Source of the DNA: Cytophagaceae bacterium
GTDB taxonomy: Bacteria; Bacteroidota; Bacteroidia; Cytophagales; Flexibacteraceae
Direction of reading: 5' to 3'
Assembly (NCBI GenBank): GCA_027490155.1
Contig: JAIXYP010000013.1
Coordinates: 1-64,000 of the forward strand
Length of the DNA stretch: 64,000 nt
Shown here: positions 1 through 8,367 of the stretch, piece by piece
Layout: the number at the start of each line of letters is the position of its first letter
How positions within the stretch are numbered: position 1 is the first letter of the stretch
Translations under genes and position numbers: made by a program
The notes under the pieces: generated by a model
What the model was told of the DNA's origin: nothing
Database searches by the model: none
Seen by the model: the letters and a program-made list of their open reading frames with translations, nothing else

Positions 1-342
1 AACAACGACACCACCTTAGTTTATCGGTACGATGGCTACACGCCATCTACATACCTATGGCCAGCTTTTGTAGCCTCGCCACTGCCTGTGGTGTCTGTAA
101 ATCCATCACCAAGCAATAGTGATCATGACACCCATATTCCTGCTAAGATTGAGTACTTCTATGTCGATTGTTTTAGCACACGCACAGGGCCATTCTTTAA
201 GTATATGGAGGAGGTCAACACCTTCACTAATACAAATTCAAGTGGCTGTTTGAATGGATATACACGAACAGTAACCATAAACCCTAATGCCTGTGTCATA
301 TTTAGCGAAAACTCAACCAGTGTCTATGAGTTTGGCTATTAG
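1..342 (+). CDS. 3' end of an unrecognised protein, cut by the left window edge
   Basis: Frame 1 is open from the first base to the TAG at 340-342, so this is the C-terminal ~113 residues of a gene starting outside the window. The first in-window initiation codon (GTG at 88) is internal to this open stretch. The tail contains TNSSGC and ends in EFGY. I do not recognise the family. It is more AT-rich than the rest of the window. The fragment at 396-665 has the same TNSSGC block and the same GY ending at similar spacing, so the two are probably tandem paralogues. Possible role: a surface or secreted protein, but nothing here proves that. Confidence 0.6.
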   Translation, partial: NNDTTLVYRYDGYTPSTYLWPAFVASPLPVVSVNPSPSNSDHDTHIPAKIEYFYVDCFSTRTGPFFKYMEEVNTFTNTNSSGCLNGYTRTVTINPNACVIFSENSTSVYEFGY

Positions 343-346
343 TCGC

Positions 347-394
347 CATACCTGTCCTAAATGGATTCACATGAATCCATTTAGGACAGGTATG
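347..394. repeat. Perfect 23-bp inverted repeat with a 2-base spacer
   Basis: Arms 347-369 and 372-394 are exactly complementary, separated only by CA at 370-371. The element starts four bases after the stop codon of the preceding partial gene, so it could form a terminator-like hairpin, but no T-run follows. The arms are much longer than those of the ordinary terminators in this window (8-15 bp). Alternatives are a small foldback mobile element, a recombination scar, or an assembly artefact. Confidence 0.85.
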
Positions 395-395
395 A

Positions 396-665
396 TTCAA
401 TACTAACTTCAGCATTGACTTCTATATCTACCCGACCGATGATGCCAATAATCAACTGAAGTTTATTCCTAACACGATTTCCTTTTTCCGATATGGTAAT
501 TGCGGAACCACTGTGGGATTTTATCTAGAATTAAAAAACTATACTGACATCGATGGTACCAATAGCTCTGGCTGCATCACCCGCATGAAGGGCCGAAATG
601 AATACTATGACTGCTCCGGAACAATGATTTATAGATCGTCTGGCGATATTACGTTAGGGTATTAG
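396..665 (+). pseudogene. Start-less paralogous gene fragment
   Basis: The frame ending at TAG 663-665 is open from 396 to the stop (89 codons) and reads as protein-like sequence, but it has no initiation codon near its beginning. A TGA at 393-395, within or next to the right arm of the inverted repeat, closes the frame. It includes TNSSGC and ends LGY, matching the end of the upstream gene (TNSSGC, ending FGY), with cysteines and aromatics similarly spaced between. I read it as the 3' remnant of a tandem duplicate whose 5' part was lost. An internal ATG at about 588 would give only ~25 residues. Function unknown. Confidence 0.55.
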
Positions 666-672
666 GTCCTGA

Positions 673-2217
673 CTAATACCCCTTCAGCACCTGCCTCATA
701 AAGGACATCATCTTGCCCCTGACACCTGGCAGGATGTGGTGTCCGTCTTTATAGACTAGCACCTCTTTTTGTTGTGCCATGGTGTTGTACCAAGCAAAAG
801 CACCGTCTGGTGGGCAAGTCATATCCTGTAGCCCAACGGCCATAAATATCTTGGCCTTGCAGCCGATGGCTAGGTTGGCTGGGTCAAAATAGCTGAGGGT
901 GTTCAGGACCTTTTCCATCTTACGGTTAGCTGGGTCCTCGTTCACCCATGCCTGGAAGTCACGTTTGGGCCATGGAGCAGTGACAAAATAGCGGCTCCAG
1001 TTGCACATAAAGGGCACAGAGACAGCCATTGCCTTAATGCTGCTATCGAGGCATGCAGTCATCGAGGCAAGCCCTCCACCTTGGCTGACACCCATCACCC
1101 CAATGCGCTTTGCATCAATCTGCTGCAGGGATTTCAGGAAACGGACCGCAGCAAGGCAATCTTGCACCACCCCACGATAAATATAGTCCTCTTCATTTGG
1201 CAGGCCATAAGTCATGAAACCGGGAAAGCCCGGGTTGATGGGTTTGCGGCTGCGTCCATGTCCTCGGACATCGAGGCGGAGGACTGCCATATCTCGGGTC
1301 TCAAGGTCCGGCCGCATGGAGTTGCCATAAGGCGGCAGCTCTAGAATTACAGGATGGGCACCACTAGCTTTGGGCATCGTGAGCCAACCATGGAGCATAA
1401 CACCATCTGTGCTCGGTATAGAAACGGAGAAAACCTGCATACTTGGCCAACGGTGACGAGGGCCAGGTTTCATCTTGACCTCAGTGCTGACGACATCAAG
1501 GTCCAGCTTGGCCAAAAGCCAAAACTGTTTGATGTCAGCTGGTGGGGTAAAGGCGGGGAAAAACCATTGAGGTTGGTATCCTGCCTTCTTGAGCTGGTAG
1601 GCTAATAATTTGCCTTTGTGATAGAGCTCGGACTGGAGCCAAAAAAATCCAGGCTCACGTGGCTTAAACCGGAACTTAACCTCATCACCTACTTCTACGA
1701 TGGCTGATGTGTCCCAATGCACTCTGCTGGACATACTGTCAGACCGTACCGAAAGCCGAACCCTAACGCTATCATACCCAGGGTGTCGATCAAATTGGGG
1801 GATCAGATTCACGACCATGGCCGAGTCCCAAAAGATGCCATCCTCAGACTCGATATCAAGCTGAATATCTACTTTGCCGCGTTTGGGTTTAGGAGGCTCA
1901 GCCTTGGCAATAGCTTCGAGGTTGGCTTCGGGTTTATCTTCTAGCTTTTCGCTGGCATTCCGGACGTTACCTGATCGATTGCGACCTCGGCTCGATCGAC
2001 TGTTGCGTTTAGCACTACGTTTTTTGCGCTTACGTTGTGCAGCCAAGTTAGAGGTCGGGACCAAGGCTGTACCTGTTACGATACTGGCCAAGTCCAATTG
2101 CTCAAGGGGTATTTTCGCCTCTAATTTGTAGCCAAAAACATCAGCAACTAAAGTGGCTAGCAGCAATATGGTGGCAAACGTAATCCTAAAATACTGGCTG
2201 ATGGTGCTACTGGGCAT
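673..2217 (-). CDS. Acetylxylan esterase / AXE1-type alpha/beta hydrolase, exported
   Basis: This 514-residue predicted hydrolase probably deacetylates xylan-type or other acetylated sugars outside the cytoplasm. The serine nucleophile is in GVSQGG (about residue 378), followed by Asp in GLQD (about 465) and His in DGHH (about 493). RLDVRGHGRS precedes the nucleophile. This order fits the AXE1/cephalosporin-C deacetylase family. The N-terminus has a hydrophobic export segment (TFATILLLATLVADVF). An Arg/Lys/Ser-rich stretch of about 30 residues and then a beta-rich region separate it from the catalytic domain. I chose the ATG at 2217. A TTG at 2253 in the same frame would add 12 residues ahead of the signal. 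The protein is longer than typical AXE1 enzymes (~320) because of the N-terminal region. Confidence 0.75.
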   Translation of the reverse strand: MPSSTISQYFRITFATILLLATLVADVFGYKLEAKIPLEQLDLASIVTGTALVPTSNLAAQRKRKKRSAKRNSRSSRGRNRSGNVRNASEKLEDKPEANLEAIAKAEPPKPKRGKVDIQLDIESEDGIFWDSAMVVNLIPQFDRHPGYDSVRVRLSVRSDSMSSRVHWDTSAIVEVGDEVKFRFKPREPGFFWLQSELYHKGKLLAYQLKKAGYQPQWFFPAFTPPADIKQFWLLAKLDLDVVSTEVKMKPGPRHRWPSMQVFSVSIPSTDGVMLHGWLTMPKASGAHPVILELPPYGNSMRPDLETRDMAVLRLDVRGHGRSRKPINPGFPGFMTYGLPNEEDYIYRGVVQDCLAAVRFLKSLQQIDAKRIGVMGVSQGGGLASMTACLDSSIKAMAVSVPFMCNWSRYFVTAPWPKRDFQAWVNEDPANRKMEKVLNTLSYFDPANLAIGCKAKIFMAVGLQDMTCPPDGAFAWYNTMAQQKEVLVYKDGHHILPGVRGKMMSFMRQVLKGY

Positions 2218-2296
2218 AGATACAAAATAGGGGCCTAGGTACTGGTTTTGCAAACCATGACCCCAATAATGGTCAATTCGTCTTGCTGGGATATAC

Positions 2297-2956
2297 TTAA
2301 CGGTTATTCATCTCGATCGATGGGTGAATCTGAGTGCCCGATTTGCCATGGGCAAGGCTTCGCTCCATCATCTGGACCATGTAGGATGCCACTTTTTCGG
2401 CCTTAATGGGTCGGTATTGCCTCAACGGACCAAGCGTGAGGAAACTCAAGGCCCCCATAATGGTCTCGCCAAGGCGGGGGTTTGCACGCTGCCCCAGCAA
2501 CAACGAAGGCTGGTAGATATGGAAAGAAGGCACTTTGAGGGCTTCAATGTCGCGTTCAATCTCGCCTTTGGTCCTCGAATAAAAGATGCTGCTATCTGGA
2601 TTAGCCCCCAAAGCAGAAACTAAATGGATGGCATTAACCCCAGCCTCAGCTGCTTTGGTGGCGAAGTATAGTGGCAGGTCATAGTCCACCCATCGGAATG
2701 CTTGTTGGCTTCCTGCGTCCTTAATGGTGGTACCTAAGCAGATAAATAGCTGAAAGGGCGTTTCAGGAAATGTAATATCAGGAAGGCTATCTAGTGGATG
2801 TTTTTGCTCTATCAGCTTTTCTAGGTTGGTCAGACCTTCGCGCTGGATAGGACGGCGGGCCACTACGGTCACCTTCAACACTGCTGGGTGTGCCAAAAGC
2901 AAGTGTAGTAAATGAGACCCTACCAAGCCAGTGGCACCTACTAACAATACGTTCAT
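2297..2956 (-). CDS. NAD(P)-binding Rossmann-fold oxidoreductase (HTATIP2/TIP30-like)
   Basis: The 219-residue protein begins with a Rossmann dinucleotide-binding motif, GATGLVGSHLL, at residues 7-17. It has a conserved middle section (FICLGTTIKDAGSQ) and a YSRTKGEIE element that resembles the YxxxK catalytic pair of extended short-chain dehydrogenases. This pattern matches the atypical SDR family containing human HTATIP2 and many bacterial proteins annotated NAD-dependent epimerase or semialdehyde-dehydrogenase NAD-binding. Substrate unknown. It ends 43 bases upstream of... no partner operon is obvious: the esterase follows on the same strand 80 bases downstream and may be co-transcribed. 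Confidence 0.7.
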   Translation of the reverse strand: MNVLLVGATGLVGSHLLHLLLAHPAVLKVTVVARRPIQREGLTNLEKLIEQKHPLDSLPDITFPETPFQLFICLGTTIKDAGSQQAFRWVDYDLPLYFATKAAEAGVNAIHLVSALGANPDSSIFYSRTKGEIERDIEALKVPSFHIYQPSLLLGQRANPRLGETIMGALSFLTLGPLRQYRPIKAEKVASYMVQMMERSLAHGKSGTQIHPSIEMNNR

Positions 2957-3034
2957 AATGTTCGGGAGATATATCTGAGAAAATGATGCTGATGCATCTG
3001 CAACGAGGGTGGCAAAGGCAGCGTCTTGTATTTT

Positions 3035-3976
3035 TTACTTACCAGCCTTTTCGTATGCCCCAATGATATCACGTACCAGACGGTGGCGAACCACATCGGC
3101 AGCATCTAGCTTAACAACCCCAATGCCTTTAACCTCCTTCAGGATTTCGAGCGCCTCAACTAGGCCACTGTGCTGGTGCCTTGGCAGGTCAATCTGGCTC
3201 GTATCACCTGTGATGATAGCCTTGCTGTCATTCCCCATGCGGGTCAGGAACATTTTAATCTGGCTAGGGGTAGTGTTTTGTGCCTCGTCAAGCAAAATGA
3301 AGGCTGACTGCAAGGTCCGGCCACGCATATAGGCCAATGGCGCAATCTCGATGATGCGGTTCTCCTGATAAAACTTGAGCTTTTCGGGCGGTACCATGTC
3401 ATCCAGCGCATCATAGATTGGCCTGAGGTAGGGATCTACTTTTTCCTTTAGGTCACCTGGCAAAAAACCAAGACTTTCTCCCGCCTCCACTGCAGGACGG
3501 GTGATGATGATTTTTTTGACTTCCTTGTTTTTAAGGGCTCGGACGGCAAGCGCAACAGATATGTAAGTCTTTCCGGTACCTGCTGGGCCAAGGGCAATCA
3601 CCAAATCATGGGCTTTTGCGGCATTGACCAGGCGTTGCTGGTTGGCCGTTTTAGCCTTGACGACGACCCCACGTGTGCCAAACAAGATAACGTCTTCGCG
3701 CTCATGGCGTTCATGTCGTTCCTCGTCTTGGTTGAGGTAACTGGCTACATTTTCTTCGGTTAGGCGGCCAAATTGCTGAAAGTGCTCTATCAGGGCATGA
3801 AACAGTTGGTTGACCTTTACAATTTCCTCTGGCTGGCCCTTGATCCGGATTTCGTCACCTCGGGAGACGATACGGCTTTGTGGGAATGCTGCAGCTATTG
3901 CGTTAATGTTACGATTTTCCACCCCTAGGAACTCTGCTAGGGGGATATTTTCTAGCGTTATGACTTTCTCTACCAA
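3035..3976 (-). CDS. phoH: PhoH family ATPase
   Basis: A 313-residue cytoplasmic PhoH-type P-loop ATPase, a family linked to RNA metabolism and ribosome maturation (YbeZ). Walker A is GPAGTGKT (about residue 131) and Walker B is FILLDEAQN (about 226-234). An N-terminal KH-like region precedes the ATPase domain, as usual for the ~320-residue PhoH class. The start is TTG: translating from it gives MVEKVITLENI, the usual N-terminus of Bacteroidota PhoH proteins, and no ATG or GTG lies between it and the upstream in-frame stop at 4028-4030. The gene stands alone, 79 bases upstream of the Rossmann oxidoreductase on the same strand. Confidence 0.93.
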   Translation of the reverse strand: MVEKVITLENIPLAEFLGVENRNINAIAAAFPQSRIVSRGDEIRIKGQPEEIVKVNQLFHALIEHFQQFGRLTEENVASYLNQDEERHERHEREDVILFGTRGVVVKAKTANQQRLVNAAKAHDLVIALGPAGTGKTYISVALAVRALKNKEVKKIIITRPAVEAGESLGFLPGDLKEKVDPYLRPIYDALDDMVPPEKLKFYQENRIIEIAPLAYMRGRTLQSAFILLDEAQNTTPSQIKMFLTRMGNDSKAIITGDTSQIDLPRHQHSGLVEALEILKEVKGIGVVKLDAADVVRHRLVRDIIGAYEKAGK

Positions 3977-4295
3977 GTGCTGATGACCAAATATGGTGTT
4001 GATGGTTGTGTGATAGTGGTATGGCAGCTACATAGTCCAAGGTAGGGAAGCCCAAAATCAAATACGAGGCTAACAAGGACCCTATGTACTTGCCGGGCCA
4101 AAAGGTAGGAATAATTGGCGATGGATATTTTAGCGCACCAAAAAAATAACACTGCAATCAGCATCTTGGTTCCTGAAGGATCCTAGCACTTACATTTTTG
4201 CCAGTAAAGACCCAGTGTAATGCCAAAAATCGTACTTTGGAGCACCTTACAGGATTTTCCTTTTCGGGATTCATCAACCTTACTTTTTAACTGAC
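3977..4295. other. Non-coding gap between divergent phoH and the VOC gene
   Basis: About 320 bases separate phoH (minus) and the VOC gene (plus). Two overlapping short minus-strand open frames of 64 and 82 codons exist here, but they overlap each other in different frames, the larger runs into phoH, and neither resembles a known protein, so I do not call them. The gap must hold promoters for both flanking genes, but I found no clean TTG/TAnnTTTG pair. Confidence 0.5.
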
Positions 4296-4715
4296 ATGGC
4301 AAGTTTGTTAGCCTCTATCGGAGGCGTTTTTCTCTACAGTGCAGATCCACCTGCTTTGGCCAAATGGTATAAGGAGCATCTGCAGCTCACTTTTGACTTT
4401 CAGCAAGAGGGCAGCCACTATGGCAAAGCTTTTGCTTATGTCCCCCTAGGTGAGGACCTAGCGCAATCGGCCATTGTATGGTCGATCGGAAAACTGGAGG
4501 ATGACATGGTTGGTACTGGCAGGCAGCGGGCAACTGTCAACTATCGGGTACATGACATGGCAGCCGTCAAGGCGCACTTTGAGTCTTTAGGAACAGCGCT
4601 TGAACCTAAGCACTACCCTGGTGAGGGATACTTCGCCCACGTGCACGATCCTGATGGCAACAAGCTGGAACTCTGGCAGGACCAGTTCGTCTATGAGGAT
4701 CATATTAAAGCCTAA
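4296..4715 (+). CDS. VOC superfamily (glyoxalase/bleomycin-resistance-like) protein
   Basis: A 139-residue single-domain protein with the vicinal oxygen chelate fold signature. It starts GGVFLYSADPPALAKWYKEHL (first beta-alpha unit) and ends HVHDPDGNKLELWQ, the standard C-terminal VOC strand with the metal-ligand Glu. Such proteins bind a divalent metal and act as small-molecule lyases, isomerases, dioxygenases or resistance proteins. Nothing indicates which substrate applies here. The ATG at 4296 gives the expected N-terminus. It is monocistronic and ends at a shared terminator hairpin with the convergent barrel gene. Confidence 0.85.
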   Translation: MASLLASIGGVFLYSADPPALAKWYKEHLQLTFDFQQEGSHYGKAFAYVPLGEDLAQSAIVWSIGKLEDDMVGTGRQRATVNYRVHDMAAVKAHFESLGTALEPKHYPGEGYFAHVHDPDGNKLELWQDQFVYEDHIKA

Positions 4716-4849
4716 TTCTCGTTGTTTACTCTGACCCAAACAGCCATGCGACATATTTGGGTCCGTGGTGTTAGAAAAATCGATATTCAAACAAGTGCCT
4801 TGACGATTGCCAAGTTTTACAAGGCATATTATCCCACGTCCAAAACAAA

Positions 4850-4888
4850 CAAAAGCCAATCACCCAAAATAGTGGTGATTGGCTTTTG
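4850..4888. terminator. Bidirectional rho-independent terminator
   Basis: Arms 4850-4864 and 4874-4888 are perfectly complementary over 15 bases (core GCCAATCACC / GGTGATTGGC), with a 9-base loop. AAAA and TTTT at the base of the stem give a U-tract in both directions. It lies between the convergent VOC gene and the minus-strand barrel gene. Confidence 0.85.
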
Positions 4889-4942
4889 GCATTCTCATGG
4901 CTAAGGTACTACACACTGTGGAGGCTAATCAGTACCAAAGGT

Positions 4943-5443
4943 TTAGAGTTTGATCCTGATCCCAATTCCACCACCAAAATAAATACCACCCGGGATAAGG
5001 TCCACACCAGGGTTGAGCTCACCAAAAATCTGGATCGGCGAACTAGGTATGACGTACTCCAGACCAAGCGCACCTAGGATGGCAAATTGATAGAAATCAT
5101 CACGATACTCATCCTTCCAGTAGTAGTAGTTGCTGCGCCCTACGCTTGCGCCAAGGCCATAATACCAATCAAGACCAGTTGTGTTGGTCCGCTTAATCCA
5201 CTGATAGTCAGCAGATAATGAATAACCGTAGAGATTACGGTCTCCATTGCGCTCGCGGCCACCATAGTTTAGGCCCACGATTACGTCAATGGCGTTAGAT
5301 TTGCCGGTGTAAAACTTGGCGGTGATACCACTGGGGTTACCACCACGGATACCAACGGCTACTTGGGCCTGCGCAGTGTTAAGATTAGTAATAAAAAGTA
5401 GACTGGCGGCAATGCCAATCAATAGGTGTCTTAATCGAAACAT
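4943..5443 (-). CDS. Small outer-membrane beta-barrel-like protein
   Basis: From the ATG at 5443 the protein has 166 residues and starts with a typical signal peptide (MFRLRHLLIGIAASLLFITN, cleavage around AQAQV). A longer frame to 5497 would start upstream of the signal peptide and is less likely. The mature part is rich in alternating aromatic/glycine strands (FYTGKSNAIDVIVGLNYGG; YYGLGASVG) and ends in FGGGIGIRIKL, which suggests a small 8-stranded barrel or porin-like protein. No specific function can be assigned. It shares the terminator at 4850-4888 with the VOC gene. Confidence 0.7.
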   Translation of the reverse strand: MFRLRHLLIGIAASLLFITNLNTAQAQVAVGIRGGNPSGITAKFYTGKSNAIDVIVGLNYGGRERNGDRNLYGYSLSADYQWIKRTNTTGLDWYYGLGASVGRSNYYYWKDEYRDDFYQFAILGALGLEYVIPSSPIQIFGELNPGVDLIPGGIYFGGGIGIRIKL

Positions 5444-5695
5444 GATAAGATAGAGGTGGAGAGTTGAAAATTCAATACTAAAGGCAGTAACGCACATACC
5501 GTGCCAACAAAATTTATATCAAGAATCTGATCTTAGGGACTCAAAGGATCCTGCAAGCAGCTAATACAAAATAGAAAATCTGAGATCTGATCTTTTCCTA
5601 CTTTATTCCAAAATAAAATATCATCTATAACCAATCAACAACAGCACCAAATGGCTAACATGGAATAACCACGATCAAGTATCCTCCAAAAGAGA

Positions 5696-6517
5696 TCAAA
5701 ACATGGTTGGTTTATCATATTCAATTTCAGTGATATGAAACTGGGCATAGCTAAAATCGCCTGCTGGGAGGCGCCATAACACATCAAAGACCGTCGGGAC
5801 CAACAAATCCTGATGGACCTCATAGTCACCCATCGAAATTACCCACCGTTCGATACGATTAATCTCCATGGCACGGTCGGCCTCAATGCGGATAATCTGG
5901 GCATTTTCATCAAAAAAGACCATCATCTCTAATGTCATACCATGATGAACAAAGATTAGCTTAGCCGTTAGGCGATCAATCGGGGACCATCGCAGTCGGT
6001 CGCTAGGCAAGAGGTTGGTGGGATAAAGTACACTTTCAGCAAGCCAACGTATAAGCTCCGCCTGATCGTAAGCTGGACCTTCCGCATCTACAATACTAAC
6101 AAGTGACAATAATGAGACGACCAATCTCCCTTTATGGGCGATGTACTGATCACGAGCCGTGAACATCAACGTTGTGCCCAACCAAATAAACCCTGGCGAC
6201 TTAGTCGTAGCATATTGCTCACCACGGATAGGCATCCAGTCCTTTTCGAAACCAGCCTTGAACCTTCCTTTATGTTTGATCCGGACATAACTTATGTACG
6301 GCTGATCAGGCTTAAGGGCAATCTCAAAGTAACGCTGTACAGGTTGCGGCAAGCCTGCTAGCCGGACCGGAGTATAGGTTAGACTACCCACGGGATCCGA
6401 GCTGTCAAACAAAGCAGTAACCTGTTGCTCAAACTGATGGCGCAGCCATAGCCTTCCGACTAGGAGGGTCGAAGCAACACCCACAATAAGCGCCGAAACA
6501 ATAATTATAATGACCAT
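5696..6517 (-). CDS. DUF6920/DUF6544 family protein, membrane-anchored
   Basis: From the ATG at 6517 this is a 273-residue protein with one N-terminal hydrophobic helix (MVIIIIVSALIVGVASTLLV). The body carries signatures I associate with DUF6920 (formerly DUF6544): LPQPVQRYFEIAL, KHKGRFKAG and the PGFIWLGT block, followed by a C-terminal region about replacing or modifying a surface lipid-like ligand whose role is unknown. The open frame extends to 6580, but that would bury the membrane helix. It is monocistronic. Biochemical function is not known to me. Confidence 0.7.
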   Translation of the reverse strand: MVIIIIVSALIVGVASTLLVGRLWLRHQFEQQVTALFDSSDPVGSLTYTPVRLAGLPQPVQRYFEIALKPDQPYISYVRIKHKGRFKAGFEKDWMPIRGEQYATTKSPGFIWLGTTLMFTARDQYIAHKGRLVVSLLSLVSIVDAEGPAYDQAELIRWLAESVLYPTNLLPSDRLRWSPIDRLTAKLIFVHHGMTLEMMVFFDENAQIIRIEADRAMEINRIERWVISMGDYEVHQDLLVPTVFDVLWRLPAGDFSYAQFHITEIEYDKPTMF

Positions 6518-6883
6518 AGCAGGAGATATAAGTTGTAAGCCGCAGCATAAATCAAAATTCAGACAAGGCTCTAAAGCCAACTACCCTTAATCAAAAATAC
6601 TGCCACGATCCAGAAGGTATTTGCCTCCAGCGATAGTCAGAATAGCAATGACACTAAATCAGAATTAGCGCCAATTGCTACAAGGATATTTAATGAATAA
6701 CAAAGCATATCCCTCGAAATAAAATAGACCAAATATCAAATAAAATTTAATTTTATACACACCTAATTGCACACCTATATTTCCTTATTGAACTGGTAGA
6801 AAGCTCAATTAGGTACCCAGAAGGTAGAAAAAAACCACCTCACATATAGTAAGGTGGCTTGGCAAATTTAATGGAGAAGCAGA
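6518..6883. other. AT-rich non-coding gap containing one terminator
   Basis: This 366-base stretch between the M20 peptidase and the DUF6920 gene (both minus) holds no credible gene. It contains the M20 terminator (6828-6858), a TATTTTTG-like -7 element on the minus strand at 6592-6599 without a matching -33 box, and an AT-only palindrome at 6740-6756. Confidence 0.5.
6828..6858 (-). terminator. Rho-independent terminator of the M20 peptidase gene
   Basis: CCACCT at 6835-6840 and AGGTGG at 6852-6857 form a short stem. On the minus strand the stem is followed directly by seven T residues (A-run 6828-6834). It starts 26 bases after the M20 stop codon. Confidence 0.75.
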
Positions 6884-8245
6884 CTATTTACTCAGTTCAG
6901 CATAGTGCTTAAAGAACAATGGGATGGTCTCAATTCCCTTTAGGTAGTTGAAGATGCCATAGTGCTCGTTTGGCGAGTGGATGGCATCACTATTGAGGCC
7001 AAAGCCCATCAGGACGGACTTAAGGCCTAGCTCCCGCTCAAACAGAGCGACGATTGGGATAGATCCACCCTCACGCATCGGGATTGGTGTTTTGCCCCAA
7101 GCCTCCTCGAAAGCCATGGCTGCAGCCTTATAGGCTACGGAGTCCGTTGGGGTGACAGCTGGCTGCCCTCCGTGGTGGTAGCCGACTTTGACCTTGACAC
7201 TATTAGGTGCAATAGACTCAAAGTGTTTCTGGAAGAGTTGGCTAATCTCGGCAGAGTCTTGGTGAGGGACTAGGCGCATGCTAATCTTGGCATATGCTTT
7301 AGAAGCAATGACCGTTTTGCTGCCTTCGCCTGTATAGCCACCCCAAATGCCGTTGACGTCAAGGGTCGGGCGGATGCTTACACGCTCATGTGCTGAGTAG
7401 CCAGTTTCGCCTGCAAGACCATCGACACCTAGATCACGAGCGAACTCTGCCTCGTCAAATGGCGCCTTGGCCATCTCTGCACGTTCCTCGATAGAGACAT
7501 CCTCTACTTTGTCATAAAAGCCAGGGATCGTGATTTTGCCATCCTGATCGACCAATTGACTAATCATATTGCATAGAACATTGATCGGATTGCCGACGGC
7601 GCCACCATAGATACCTGAGTGTAAGTCGCGGTTCGGGCCCGTAACCTCGACTTCCATATAGCTAAGGCCACGCAGACCAACTGTGATGCTCGGGTTCTCG
7701 TTACTCAAGATAGCGGTATCCGATATCAAGATTACATCAGCCTTTAACCGTTCGACGTTCTGAGCCACAAACCATCCAAGGTTAGCTGAGCCAACCTCTT
7801 CTTCACCTTCGATCATGAACTTGACATTACAAGGCAAGCCAGTAGTCTGCATCATGACCTCTAGGGCCTTGATGTGCATAAACATCTGCCCCTTATCGTC
7901 ACTGCTACCTCGGGCATATATCCTACCATCCTTGACCACAGGCTCAAATGGTGGCGAGGTCCAGAGCTCTATCGGATCAGCTGGCTGCACATCATAATGG
8001 CCATAGACCAACACGGTCGGCAAGGCAGGATCTATGATGGTTTCGCCATAGACGATGGGATAACCAGGGGTTTGGCAGACTTCGGCATGTGTTACACCTG
8101 CTTTGAGTAGGGCATCTTTCACCCAGTCTGCAGCAGTATGGACATGGTCCGCAAACTTGGCATCAGCACTGACAGAAGGGATGCGTAAGAGGGCAAATAG
8201 CTCTTCTAGGAACCGGCTTTCGTTGGCAACTATGTAAGGATTCAT
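6884..8245 (-). CDS. M20 family metallodipeptidase (CNDP-type)
   Basis: A 453-residue M20/M25/M40 peptidase, close in length and motif order to cytosolic dipeptidases of the CNDP/PepV-like group. Metal-ligand motifs are GHYDVQP (about residue 83), ARGSSDDKGQ (about 112-121) and EGEEEVGS (about 147-154). The dimerisation region contains RDLHSGIYGG and the C-terminus has the late His ligand in DAIHSPNE. Likely role: hydrolysis of di- or tripeptides in the cytoplasm; no signal peptide is seen. It follows the M16-like gene by 122 bases on the same strand and may be co-transcribed with it. Confidence 0.9.
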   Translation of the reverse strand: MNPYIVANESRFLEELFALLRIPSVSADAKFADHVHTAADWVKDALLKAGVTHAEVCQTPGYPIVYGETIIDPALPTVLVYGHYDVQPADPIELWTSPPFEPVVKDGRIYARGSSDDKGQMFMHIKALEVMMQTTGLPCNVKFMIEGEEEVGSANLGWFVAQNVERLKADVILISDTAILSNENPSITVGLRGLSYMEVEVTGPNRDLHSGIYGGAVGNPINVLCNMISQLVDQDGKITIPGFYDKVEDVSIEERAEMAKAPFDEAEFARDLGVDGLAGETGYSAHERVSIRPTLDVNGIWGGYTGEGSKTVIASKAYAKISMRLVPHQDSAEISQLFQKHFESIAPNSVKVKVGYHHGGQPAVTPTDSVAYKAAAMAFEEAWGKTPIPMREGGSIPIVALFERELGLKSVLMGFGLNSDAIHSPNEHYGIFNYLKGIETIPLFFKHYAELSK

Positions 8246-8367
8246 GTTTGGTGATAGGGGGGGGTAATGGTGTTAGAGGTGTTTGTAATTAGGTAGTCAT
8301 TGGGGTTGGATTGCATGCCTTTAGTTATAGGCCATTTCAACTTATCTAACAATGCAATCGACCAATG

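Noticed and set aside
3909-4164. Two overlapping minus-strand open frames upstream of phoH
   Set aside because: They overlap each other and phoH in different frames, have no recognisable domain, and fall in a region that must carry promoters.
4722-4904. 60-codon plus-strand open frame after the VOC gene
   Set aside because: It runs through the terminator hairpin and shows no protein-like features.
6740-6756. 17-base AT-only palindrome (ATAAAATT-T-AATTTTAT)
   Set aside because: In an AT-rich gap such a symmetry is likely by chance and has no T-run or promoter context.
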